Assembly: GCA_027064715.1 (NCBI GenBank)
Contig: JAMOPG010000137.1
Coordinates: forward strand, 1 to 41,663
Reading direction: 5' to 3'
DNA: 41,663 bases
Source: Desulfobacterales bacterium
GTDB lineage: Bacteria; Desulfobacterota; Desulfovibrionia; Desulfovibrionales; Desulfothermaceae
The position numbers were made by a program, and so were the translations under genes. The notes beneath the pieces were generated by a model. It did not search any database and had not been told where the DNA came from. It was given only the letters and a program-made list of their open reading frames with translations. Of this stretch, positions 17,435 to 27,025 are shown one piece after another (position 1 is the stretch's first letter; each line of letters opens with the position of its first letter).

Positions 17435-18349
17435 CAAAAACGTACCCACCAATACCAAGATCGCAGAGATAAAATTAAGGGTCAATATAACAGGATAGTC
17501 CCTTGCCAAGATTGCTTGATAGGCCATAAGCCCAATGCCTGGCCAGGAAAAAATAGATTCTATTATGACAGACCCTCCAATTAACCCAGGGATCACCAAA
17601 CCAAACATTGTAATAAATGGAAGAAGTGCATTTTTTAGGGCGTGTTTATAAATTACCTCGTCTTCAGAAAGCCCCTTTGCCCTGGCAGTCCTAATATAAT
17701 CTGCATCCTGGACTTCAAGCATCTGATTTCTCACATATCTAGATAAGATTGCAACCCCACCACTTGCAGACAAAAATGAAGGGATTACCAAGTGCCATAT
17801 CCTATCCATAATAAGGTGTAGCTGACTCTGAGACTGGATACCAAAGGTCTTCATGCCAATTACTGGTACGTGCAGGTAATTGACCACAAAGATTATGATT
17901 ACATATGCAAAGAAAAATCCTGGTATTGATATAAGGGTGTATGCAAAAAATGTAGTGGTCTTGTCAAATACAGATCCCCTTGATATGGCACTTTTGATGC
18001 CAATGGGAAAGGATATTGTCCACGTCAATATGGTTCCAATCAAAAACAGAGGAAAACTATTTAAAAACCTCTCCCATATCTTTTTCAAAACAGGTGTGTT
18101 GTCCTGCCAAGAAACACTTTTACCAGTGATCAAATCTTTATAAAAAAGATAATATTGAACATAAAGGGGTTTATCCAAATGAAAGTGTTCTTGAAATCTT
18201 TTGAGAAGCTCTGGTGTAAATTTTGGATTCATTGGATCTATTTGAGATGGCTTACCAGGGGCAAGATAAATAATCAAAAAGGATATCACAGATATAAAAA
18301 AAAGTGTGATAGATTTTTGCACTAGGTTTCTCAATATAAATTCTAGCAT
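17390..18349 (-). CDS. ABC transporter permease, DppB/OppB-like peptide family
   Basis: 319 aa; multiple hydrophobic helices, RYVRNQMLEVQDADYIRTARAKGLSEDEVIYKHALKNALLPFITMFGLVIPGLIGGSVIIESIFSWPGIG, C-terminal DLLYMIVDPRIKI. Confidence 0.93.
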   Translation of the reverse strand: MLEFILRNLVQKSITLFFISVISFLIIYLAPGKPSQIDPMNPKFTPELLKRFQEHFHLDKPLYVQYYLFYKDLITGKSVSWQDNTPVLKKIWERFLNSFPLFLIGTILTWTISFPIGIKSAISRGSVFDKTTTFFAYTLISIPGFFFAYVIIIFVVNYLHVPVIGMKTFGIQSQSQLHLIMDRIWHLVIPSFLSASGGVAILSRYVRNQMLEVQDADYIRTARAKGLSEDEVIYKHALKNALLPFITMFGLVIPGLIGGSVIIESIFSWPGIGLMAYQAILARDYPVILTLNFISAILVLVGTFLSDLLYMIVDPRIKI

Positions 18350-18480
18350 AAAAACTTAAACCAATTTTAGACCATTTTTAAGTGGTTTGTGGTAAGCAGC
18401 AAGTACTACAGACCCATTATCCTACTTAAAACCTGTAACTAAACACTTTAAAAAAATTTTTCCTAAAAGTTTTTCTATAT

Positions 18481-20514
18481 TTAATTTTCAAAATAGATCC
18501 TTTTTGGAAGTTTGATCCATTTATTAAAATAGTATGAAAAATCTCCTGTTTTTGTGGGAGTTATCTTTTTATAAATTCTATTTCCATATTCATCTTTTTC
18601 CATAATTACGATTCTACTATCCAGGGCAACAGTCCATTTTCTCACAAATAAAAATGTATATGGACATTGATCTGCTATTAGTTGATGTAGTTTATGGCAA
18701 TATTCTATTTGTTTTGCTTTATCATATTCCATTCTAATCTTTTCTATAAGTTCATCTGCTTTTTTATTTTTAAAACCAATAAAGTTTAATTGATATGGAT
18801 TGGTCTGAGAAGAATGCCAGATTTGAAAAAGATCTGGCTCAATAGACATAACCCAACCCAATATCACAGCATCAAAATCTAATTTATTGATCCTTTCTTG
18901 AATAAATACAGACCACTCTACCACATCAGTGGACACATCAACTCCAATCTTTTTCCATGCATCTTGAACAATAGCCAATATTGCACGCCTTATCTCATTT
19001 CCTGAGTTTGTTATTAAGGTAAATTGCAACTTTTTCCCATTTTTATAAAGCCAGCCATCTTTTCTTTTTTTCCAACCAGCTTCTTGTAAAAGACAAAGTG
19101 CACCTTCTGGATCATATGGAATGGGTTTTACATTTTTATTATAGTATGGGGTCTGTTTCACAAATGGACCTGTTATCCTCTCTCCTTGATTATAAAGCAC
19201 ATATTTAATGATCTTATCTACATCTATTGCCATGGAAAGTGCCCGCCTTACACGAACATCTTTAAAAATATCACGCCTCAAATTATATCCAATATAAGTA
19301 TAACCAAAGGAAGTTCCAGAAAACACTTGAAATTTATCATTGTTTTGAAATCTCTCCACCTCATGGGGTTGTGGAGAATAGATGTCCAATGTTCCTGACA
19401 AAAATTCCATCTCTTCAGTGAGCTTATCTGGGATAATTCTGAAAATATACTTTTTGTAATTTGGTGGACCTTCCCAATATTGTTCAAATCTCTCCAAGAT
19501 AATATATTCTCCAGATTTCCATTTTTTAAATTTAAAAGGACCAGAACCTATTGGATGTCTGTTAAAAGATGAATCTCTTATTGTAAATTTATCAGGATCC
19601 ATGCCCCTAGATTTTGCCTCTTTTTTAAGGGCATCTTTGTTTAATAGATGTTCAGGTAAAATCCCTATTGACCAGGCAGAGAGTGCTGGAGAATAGAGTC
19701 TTTTATATGTGATCTTCACAGTATAAGGATCAATAACTTCTACCTTTTTTACAGGCTCAAAATCAGAGATCCTTGGAGATAAATTTTTGGGATCCATGAT
19801 TGCTTCATATGTAAATTTTACATCTTTTGCAGTTAATTTGACTCCATCATGAAATAGGACATTGTGTCTTAAATAAAACAAAATTACAGGATTTTCTTCA
19901 CAAACTGGTAATACTTTTTTCCCTAACTCATTTATATTTATGTTTTTTTCTGATACAGAAATATATTTTTTATAATCTACAAAGCTACAAAAATCCTTTT
20001 TTGACCTATTTTTTAATATAGCAAAAAATTCAGGAACCACTTTATTCATCACAATCTTTATTTTTTTATTGGGATAGATCTTAACATTTATCTTTTTCCC
20101 ATTGTGATTTATAGAAATCTCTTTACCCTTTTCTTGTGTCACATCAAATGAAGTTACAGATTTCATATTGCTCACAATAGATTTTATTTCTTCTATGTCC
20201 TCATCTTTTTTTGGCAAAATATAGATCTCTTCATAGATCTTCCATTTTTTTGCAATCCTTCCCCTGAAATTTAAGTTCTCATCCCTATCTATTAATCCTT
20301 CAAAGACCTTTGATTCTATTTCAGCTGAAGCAGAATCAGCAGATAATATTGGATTTAATATGGAGGCATCACCAGTGGAACCACTAATAAACTCTTCTAA
20401 CCTTTGTTTATTACCCCTGGTTTGTTCTTCATATGTTGGAATCCAGAAGTAAGATTGGATCAAAAAAAGTATGGTTAGTAGAGGTAGCAGGGTTAATATC
20501 CTTTTTATCCACAT
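18481..20514 (-). CDS. ABC transporter substrate-binding protein, peptide/nickel family 5 (SBP_bac_5)
   Basis: 677 aa; N-terminal hydrophobic segment, VLFHDGVKLTAKDVKFTYEAIMDPKN, RRALSMAIDVDKIIKYVL, YDPEGALCLLQEAGWKKRKDGW. Contains a ~110-aa insertion after RIAKKWKIYEE. Confidence 0.9.
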   Translation of the reverse strand: MWIKRILTLLPLLTILFLIQSYFWIPTYEEQTRGNKQRLEEFISGSTGDASILNPILSADSASAEIESKVFEGLIDRDENLNFRGRIAKKWKIYEEIYILPKKDEDIEEIKSIVSNMKSVTSFDVTQEKGKEISINHNGKKINVKIYPNKKIKIVMNKVVPEFFAILKNRSKKDFCSFVDYKKYISVSEKNININELGKKVLPVCEENPVILFYLRHNVLFHDGVKLTAKDVKFTYEAIMDPKNLSPRISDFEPVKKVEVIDPYTVKITYKRLYSPALSAWSIGILPEHLLNKDALKKEAKSRGMDPDKFTIRDSSFNRHPIGSGPFKFKKWKSGEYIILERFEQYWEGPPNYKKYIFRIIPDKLTEEMEFLSGTLDIYSPQPHEVERFQNNDKFQVFSGTSFGYTYIGYNLRRDIFKDVRVRRALSMAIDVDKIIKYVLYNQGERITGPFVKQTPYYNKNVKPIPYDPEGALCLLQEAGWKKRKDGWLYKNGKKLQFTLITNSGNEIRRAILAIVQDAWKKIGVDVSTDVVEWSVFIQERINKLDFDAVILGWVMSIEPDLFQIWHSSQTNPYQLNFIGFKNKKADELIEKIRMEYDKAKQIEYCHKLHQLIADQCPYTFLFVRKWTVALDSRIVIMEKDEYGNRIYKKITPTKTGDFSYYFNKWIKLPKRIYFEN

Positions 20515-20646
20515 TGGAAATCCTTAAACTCTTATTTATGTTGAGTTAAATCTTTATTAAAAAAAACATCCCTTGACAAGTAATTCACTACTTTTATTTT
20601 TTAAATAGCATAACTATTTTTTAATCTTAAGCTTTGGAGGGCAGAG

Positions 20647-22506
20647 ATGACACAAACAGAAAGATTTGAGTTTCAGGCAGAGACCAAAAAGCTTTTGGAT
20701 ATTATTATCAATTCCATATATACAAACAAAGAGATCTTTTTAAGGGAGCTTATATCCAATGCATCAGACGCATTGGACAAAGTAAGGTTTCTGCTCACTC
20801 AAGGAAAGGATGTCTATCAGAAGGACCTTCCTTTAGAGATCAAGATCTTTTTAGATAACAAAAACAAGACCCTTACCATTGAAGATAGTGGCATTGGAAT
20901 GACAAAGGAGGAGGTGGTTGAAAATCTAGGAACAATCGCAAAATCTGGTACTGAGAATTTTTTAAAAGAGATATCAAAAGAAAAAGGGGATGCAGAAAAC
21001 ATTATAGGCAAATTTGGCGTTGGATTTTACTCTGTTTTTATGGTTGCAAAGGAAGTGGAAGTAAAAAGTAGGTCAGCAAAACCAGATGCAAGACCAGTTT
21101 TGTGGAAATCAGACGGAATGGGGACTTATGAAGTAGCAGAGATTGAGGAAGATCTAAACAGGGGTACAAAGATCACTGTATATCTAAAAGATGATGCCAC
21201 ATACCTTTTAGGAAAGGAGAAGATAAAATCCATTATAAAGACACATTCAAATTTCATTGCATTTCCTATATATGTTGATGGAGAGAAAGTAAATACTATC
21301 CCAGCTCTTTGGAAAGAGCCAAAGTTTAAGATCAAAAAAGAGCAGTATGATGATTTTTATAAATTCTTGACCCATGATCCAGAACCTCCACTTGATTATG
21401 TACATATATCAGTGGATGCACCTGTGCAATTTAGCTCCATTGTTTTTATACCTCCAAAATCCACAGTTATATTTGATGCGATTTCTGATGAATATGGACT
21501 TGATTTATACGTAAACAGGGTACTGATTCAAAAGAAATATAAAGAACTTATCCCAAGATACCTTGGTTTTTTAAAAGGTGTTGTGGATAGCTCAGATCTG
21601 CCTTTAACTCTTGCAAGGGAAGGGATACAGGAAAATAGGATTATCCAAAAGATAAATTCCACCTTAACAAAACAGGTGCTTAAAAAATTAGAAGAGATTG
21701 CAGAAAAGGACAAAGAAAAATATAACACATTCTGGAGAGAACATTCAAAAGTATTTAAATTGGGTTATACAGATCTTCAAAATAGAGAAATTTTCGCAAA
21801 ACTCTTAAGATTTAACTCTTCAAAATGCAAAGATGAAAAAGAACTCATATCATTAGATGATTATATTAAGAATCTAAAACAGGACCAAAATGAAATTTAT
21901 TATGTATCAGGATCAGATAGAAGATCTTGTGACAACAGCCCATATATAGAAAAATTCAAAGAAAAAGACATAGAAGTTTTGTATTTGTATGAACCAATAG
22001 ATGAATTTATCTTACAGGCATTGACAGAATATAATGGTAAAAAATTTGTTGCAGTGGAACATGCAGATGTATCTAAATTAGATACATCTAAAGACAAAAA
22101 AGAAGATAGTGTGGATGTATCACCATTACTTAAAAAGATAAAAGATGTCTTAAAAGATAAGATACAGGATGTGAGAACCACAGAAAGGCTCAGTCAAAGT
22201 CCAGTATGTCTGGTTAATCCAACAACAGGAATAAGTTCACAAATGCAAAAAGTTCTACAGCTTATAACCAAAGATCAATCAATACCAAAATATATCATGG
22301 AAATTAATCCAAAACACGAGATTATAAAAGAACTTGCAGAAGCTGTTTCTAAAAATAAAGGGGATGGATTTGTGGATCTCACCATTAATTATTTGTATCA
22401 AGTTGCACTCCTACAAAATGGCTTTGTGCCTGATGTCAATGAATTTGCCCAAAATTCATTTGAGATTTTGAAAAAAGCAGGTAAATACTTAATTGAAAAT
22501 GCATAA
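20647..22506 (+). CDS. htpG: Molecular chaperone HtpG (Hsp90 family)
   Basis: 619 aa; EIFLRELISNASDALDKVRF, IEDSGIGMTKEEVVENLGTIAKSGT, IIGKFGVGFYSVFMVA, GVVDSSDLPLTLAREGIQENRII. Confidence 0.97.
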   Translation: MTQTERFEFQAETKKLLDIIINSIYTNKEIFLRELISNASDALDKVRFLLTQGKDVYQKDLPLEIKIFLDNKNKTLTIEDSGIGMTKEEVVENLGTIAKSGTENFLKEISKEKGDAENIIGKFGVGFYSVFMVAKEVEVKSRSAKPDARPVLWKSDGMGTYEVAEIEEDLNRGTKITVYLKDDATYLLGKEKIKSIIKTHSNFIAFPIYVDGEKVNTIPALWKEPKFKIKKEQYDDFYKFLTHDPEPPLDYVHISVDAPVQFSSIVFIPPKSTVIFDAISDEYGLDLYVNRVLIQKKYKELIPRYLGFLKGVVDSSDLPLTLAREGIQENRIIQKINSTLTKQVLKKLEEIAEKDKEKYNTFWREHSKVFKLGYTDLQNREIFAKLLRFNSSKCKDEKELISLDDYIKNLKQDQNEIYYVSGSDRRSCDNSPYIEKFKEKDIEVLYLYEPIDEFILQALTEYNGKKFVAVEHADVSKLDTSKDKKEDSVDVSPLLKKIKDVLKDKIQDVRTTERLSQSPVCLVNPTTGISSQMQKVLQLITKDQSIPKYIMEINPKHEIIKELAEAVSKNKGDGFVDLTINYLYQVALLQNGFVPDVNEFAQNSFEILKKAGKYLIENA

Positions 22507-22525
22507 AATGATGTATGGAATACAG

Positions 22526-22564
22526 ATAAGGGAGTCCTTTTGATGAGGAACTCCCTTATTTTTT
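22526..22564 (+). terminator. Intrinsic (rho-independent) terminator downstream of htpG
   Basis: ATAAGGGAGTCC-TTTTGATGA-GGAACTCCCTTAT stem (one bulge) followed by a T-run. Confidence 0.85.
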
Positions 22565-22695
22565 ATGTATGCTATTAAAGTATTTACTAATTTTTTGTCC
22601 TATTTGCATCAATTATTTTATTTATTGAAAATCAACCCTTAAAATATTATCATTTTTTCGTGGATAAAAATTTTTTTAGATAAAGGGTTGGTCTA

Positions 22696-25600
22696 TTGTT
22701 TATTCCCATTGATGTTAAAAGCATTTTAGATAAGCTAGATAAACACCTAACCATATCTAAGGCAAGTGAGGGAACTGTAGGGTATCTTGCCTATTATTTT
22801 CAACAATCAGGCAAAGATGTCATAGTCCTTTTCCCTGATGAGTCTTATCTAAGATCATTTTCTTCAATTTTATCCATCCTATCTCCAAGAAATTTTCCTT
22901 TTTGGGAAAACTCATACATTGAGTTTGGGCCCTATGCGCCATCAGAGAATTCCAAAAAGGCGTGGGCAGACAGATGGGCAGCACTTTTTCAGCTAAAGGA
23001 AGCAAAAGGCCCCAAGATAGTTGCGTGTACAGTTGACAACTTATTGCCATTTTGGCCACCTCAAACAATCTTGGATCACTATTACTATTTTATTTCTATA
23101 AATGATGAAATTCCTTATGAAGAATTTTTAAAAGAAATAACTGAATGGGGATATGAAAGGACAAAATTGGTTACGAATATTGGTGAGGTATCTGTGAGGG
23201 GAGATATCATAGATATATATCCACCAGGATACAACTTTCCCATTAGAATTGAACTTTTTTCTGATATTGTTGAAAGTATAAGGACATATGACCCTGTAAC
23301 TCAACGATCCCAAAATAATATAAATGAGGCCATAATTCTTCCTATATCCCCAACAATATTAAATGAAAAACTTTTTTCTGATGCAGAGTCCATGTGGGAA
23401 TATTTGTGGAAGATCGGAAGCTTAAGTAAAGATACAATTGCCTATTTCCAAAATTCCATATTAACTGCATCCCTAAATATACCGCCTGGTCTATTTTACA
23501 GAGAATCTGTGCCCTTTATAAGCCACATCTCAAGAGATTCTATATTCTTTCTTGTGGAACCTGAAATCCTTAGACGCTCATTGGAAGATTTGGAGGCTGA
23601 ATGGAAAAATTATTTTGAAATGTTAAAACTAGATAAAGGAATTTCTATCCCTTATGATAGGGCCTTTCATACACCACAACAGGCAAAGGCTTTGTGGTTA
23701 GACAAGACCACAATCATTTTTGATTCCCTCGCCAAAGGAGGGAAAAACTCTTTAGAACTTCCAGAACAAAAATATTATTCATTTTCAGATCTTTTTTGGA
23801 AGCCAGAAGAAAAAAGACGACCTCTATCTACTTTACTGACAAATTTAGAATCTTGGAAAAAGATTAAAAATCAAACCATCTTGGCCTTTAGGAGTCAAAA
23901 TTCAAGAAAAAAGTTTTTAAAATTAGTAAAGGAATTAACCCAAGATTCCCTTGAGATAAAAAGAGATTTCCATCCACACAAAAAGGGAATATATGCAGTT
24001 GTATCAAATCTTAAAAATGGACTTTCACTTGATTGGAATCACCTACTTTTTTTGCCTGAAGCTATAATCCTTCCTGCTCAAGACAAAAAGATAAAAAAAT
24101 CTAGAAAAGACTTTAAAGGCATTAAAGGTCTTGATGAAATCAGGGTAGGGGATTTCTTGGTACACAGGGATTACGGAATAGGGATATTTAAAGGTTTAAC
24201 AAGACTTCAAGTTGGTGATGTGGGAAATGATTTTCTGGAAATTGAATATGCGGATTCAAATAAGCTTTTTTTGCCTGTGGATAAGCTTGGTTTGATACAA
24301 AAATATAAAGGGCCAGATGGTATAGTTCCCAAATTAGATAAACTTGGATCTGCAACTTGGATAAAAAATAGAGAAAAGGTAAAAAGGGCAATTGAGGCCA
24401 TAGCCCACGACCTTGTGTCCATGTATGCATATAGAAAAGTAGCCAAAAGATTTAAATATCCCCCTATTGATGAAGAATTTAGAGAATTTGAGGCAACATT
24501 TCCTTTTGAAGAGACGCCAGATCAAGAAAGGGCAATTGAAGAAGTACTCAAAGATATGGAAAAAGAAGAGCCAATGGACAGGCTCATCTGTGGAGATGTT
24601 GGTTTTGGAAAAACTGAGATTGCCATGAGAGCTGCATATAGGGCTGTATTGGCAGGAAGACAGGTTGCACTGTTGTGTCCAACCACAGTGCTTGCTGAAC
24701 AACACTTTAGGACATTTAAGAGTAGAATGGAGGATTTTGGAGTCAAGGTTGCAATGCTCAGCAGATTTGTCCCACGACAAAGACAAAAAGAGATAATTGA
24801 ATCAATAAAAAGGGGGGAGATTGACATAATTATTGGTACCCATAGGCTACTTTCCAGCGATGTAACAATTCCAAAGATTGGTCTTTTGATCTTAGATGAA
24901 GAACAGAGATTTGGGGTAAGACAAAAGGAAAAATTGAAACAAATGAGAAAAAATATTGATGTATTGACCTTGACAGCCACCCCAATACCAAGGACCCTCC
25001 AACTTTCTCTAGCTGGAATAAGAGATCTTAGTGTTATAGAAACACCTCCTGTTGATAGAAAACCTGTTGAGACAAATATCATTGAAAGGGATAAAGAAAA
25101 ACTAAGGGAAATAGTTTTAAGAGAACTGCATAGGGGTGGACAGGTATTTTGGGTTTATAATCGGGTAAGGGGGATTGAAAATGTAAAACAATTTGTAAAA
25201 TCCATTTGTCCAGATGCCAGGGTTGAAGTTGCACATGGACAAATGTCAGAAAGGAGACTAGAAGAGACCTTACACAATTTTTTACTTGGAGAAATAGATA
25301 TTTTGGTATGCACAGCCATAATTGAGGCAGGCCTTGATTTTCCCAGGGCAAACACCTTAATTGTAGATACACCACAGCTCTTTGGATTGGGGCAGTTATA
25401 TCAGTTAAGGGGCAGGGTTGGAAGATCCTCAACTCAGGCATATGCATACTTTGTTGTGGATTCCCTAAAAAAATTGTCAAAATCTGTTTTAAAGAGGCTC
25501 AAGACCATATTGGAACTGGACTATCTGGGAGCTGGATTTAAGGTTGCAATGGAAGATCTAAAGCTCAGGGGGGCTGGAAACCTACTTGGAGAGGCCCAAA

Positions 25601-26154
25601 CAGGAAACATAGCCAAAGTTGGGCTTGATTTATATCTAGAAATGTTGGACAAAGAGGTGAGAAGGCTTAAAGGAGAAAAGATTGATGAAGAGATTGAACC
25701 ACAGTTGAACATATTTGTAGAGGCAAATATACCAACATCTTATATAATGGATAATGAGGAGAGGCTTACCTATTATAAGCTGTTGTCAACATGCAGAACG
25801 AGAGAAGAATTTAAAATGGTAGAACAAGAGCTGCAGGATAGATTTGGTCATCTACCAAAATCTGTTGCAAATTTGATATCTATCCTCGAATTTAAAAGCA
25901 TAATCAAAAAACTGCAGGCTGATAGGGCGGATTTTTACAAAGACAAGGTAGTCATTGGCTGGGAAAAGACTCAAATAAGTGTTGCCCCAGAAAGGATGGT
26001 AAGTTGGATAAATAATCAAAAAGGATCTATAAGAATGATAAATTCAAACAAGATTGAACTGTTAATATTTGATGAAGATTATTCAAAAGAGGTATCTCAA
26101 TGGACAGAGAAGCTAAGTACAATTCTTTCAGAGGAGCAAGTTTATGAAAATTAA
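22696..26154 (+). CDS. mfd: Transcription-repair coupling factor
   Basis: 1152 aa, TTG start; CarD-like RVGDFLVHRDYGIGIFKGL, PDQERAIEEVLKDMEKEEPMDRLICGDVGFGKTEIAMRAAY, ILDEEQRFGVRQKEKLK, LTATPIPRTLQLSLAGIRDLS, LRGRVGRSS. Confidence 0.97.
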   Translation: MFIPIDVKSILDKLDKHLTISKASEGTVGYLAYYFQQSGKDVIVLFPDESYLRSFSSILSILSPRNFPFWENSYIEFGPYAPSENSKKAWADRWAALFQLKEAKGPKIVACTVDNLLPFWPPQTILDHYYYFISINDEIPYEEFLKEITEWGYERTKLVTNIGEVSVRGDIIDIYPPGYNFPIRIELFSDIVESIRTYDPVTQRSQNNINEAIILPISPTILNEKLFSDAESMWEYLWKIGSLSKDTIAYFQNSILTASLNIPPGLFYRESVPFISHISRDSIFFLVEPEILRRSLEDLEAEWKNYFEMLKLDKGISIPYDRAFHTPQQAKALWLDKTTIIFDSLAKGGKNSLELPEQKYYSFSDLFWKPEEKRRPLSTLLTNLESWKKIKNQTILAFRSQNSRKKFLKLVKELTQDSLEIKRDFHPHKKGIYAVVSNLKNGLSLDWNHLLFLPEAIILPAQDKKIKKSRKDFKGIKGLDEIRVGDFLVHRDYGIGIFKGLTRLQVGDVGNDFLEIEYADSNKLFLPVDKLGLIQKYKGPDGIVPKLDKLGSATWIKNREKVKRAIEAIAHDLVSMYAYRKVAKRFKYPPIDEEFREFEATFPFEETPDQERAIEEVLKDMEKEEPMDRLICGDVGFGKTEIAMRAAYRAVLAGRQVALLCPTTVLAEQHFRTFKSRMEDFGVKVAMLSRFVPRQRQKEIIESIKRGEIDIIIGTHRLLSSDVTIPKIGLLILDEEQRFGVRQKEKLKQMRKNIDVLTLTATPIPRTLQLSLAGIRDLSVIETPPVDRKPVETNIIERDKEKLREIVLRELHRGGQVFWVYNRVRGIENVKQFVKSICPDARVEVAHGQMSERRLEETLHNFLLGEIDILVCTAIIEAGLDFPRANTLIVDTPQLFGLGQLYQLRGRVGRSSTQAYAYFVVDSLKKLSKSVLKRLKTILELDYLGAGFKVAMEDLKLRGAGNLLGEAQTGNIAKVGLDLYLEMLDKEVRRLKGEKIDEEIEPQLNIFVEANIPTSYIMDNEERLTYYKLLSTCRTREEFKMVEQELQDRFGHLPKSVANLISILEFKSIIKKLQADRADFYKDKVVIGWEKTQISVAPERMVSWINNQKGSIRMINSNKIELLIFDEDYSKEVSQWTEKLSTILSEEQVYEN

Positions 26155-27022
26155 AATTTTTGGATTTATTTTTTTATTTTTTATTATTTTTACAACAAAT
26201 ATAGAAGCAAAGCTTGTGGATAAGATAGTTGCTATTGTAAATGGAGAGGTAATTACTCTTTATGATCTGAAAAAAGAGATAAAAAAGGCAAGCCTGTCAG
26301 AAGGGATCAATATAAATCTCAATAATAAAGAGATGGTTCTTAGTTTTTTGAATGAAATGATAAATAAAAAGATATTCTTACAAGAAGCTGAAAGGCTAGG
26401 GGTAGAGGTGTCAGATTCAGAAGTAGAAAATCAAATAAATCAAATTATAAAATCAACTTCTCTAACAGAAGAAGAATTCAATAACATGCTTACAAAACAA
26501 GGAATTACAATGGAAGATTTAAAAAAAGATATAAAAGATAACATAAAAATTAATAAACTCATCTCTTATATGGTGAAAAGTAAGGTGATAGTTACAGATG
26601 AAGATATTTCAAATTATATAAAGGAAAATGCAATCAATATAAAAAAAGGAGAAACGGCTAATCTTGTCATGTTTTCTTCCACACAAAGATCTTTGCTAGA
26701 TAAAGTAACACTGAACAACAATAAAATTGATGTACCTCAAGGAGTGCAAAAGATAGATATAGGAGAGGTCTTTATTGATAGTTTGCAACCTCAATGGAAA
26801 AAAGCCCTAGCAGGTGTCAAAGCTGGAGAATTCTCCCCTGTTTTTCGTATTCAGGGGAAATATGTAAAGTTTTTTGTAAAAGAGAAAAAATTCAAAAACA
26901 CATTTGATGAGAGCCTAAAACAAAAGATTAGACAACAAATTTATAACGAAAAGCTAAAACAGAGATATAATGAATATCTCTCTCAACTAAAATCAAAGGC
27001 CGTAATAGAAATAAGGATATAG
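26144..27022 (+). CDS. SurA N-terminal domain protein (periplasmic chaperone/PPIase-like)
   Basis: 292 aa; signal-like N-terminus, KLVDKIVAIVNGEVITLYDLKKEIKKA, INKKIFLQEAERLGVEVSDSEVENQI, shortened parvulin-like C-terminal region. Confidence 0.85.
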   Translation: MKIKIFGFIFLFFIIFTTNIEAKLVDKIVAIVNGEVITLYDLKKEIKKASLSEGININLNNKEMVLSFLNEMINKKIFLQEAERLGVEVSDSEVENQINQIIKSTSLTEEEFNNMLTKQGITMEDLKKDIKDNIKINKLISYMVKSKVIVTDEDISNYIKENAINIKKGETANLVMFSSTQRSLLDKVTLNNNKIDVPQGVQKIDIGEVFIDSLQPQWKKALAGVKAGEFSPVFRIQGKYVKFFVKEKKFKNTFDESLKQKIRQQIYNEKLKQRYNEYLSQLKSKAVIEIRI

Positions 27023-27025
27023 TTT

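Noticed and set aside
20573-20606. TTGACA box upstream of htpG
   Set aside because: No acceptable -10 at 16-18 bp (ATTTTT only) and no sigma32-like CCCCAT element; left uncalled.
24522-25082. 186-aa minus-strand ORF opposite mfd (also 24334-24786 and 25079-25480)
   Set aside because: Antisense to strongly conserved mfd helicase motifs; Ser/Cys/Leu-rich composition typical of spurious antisense ORFs and no recognizable domain or RBS.
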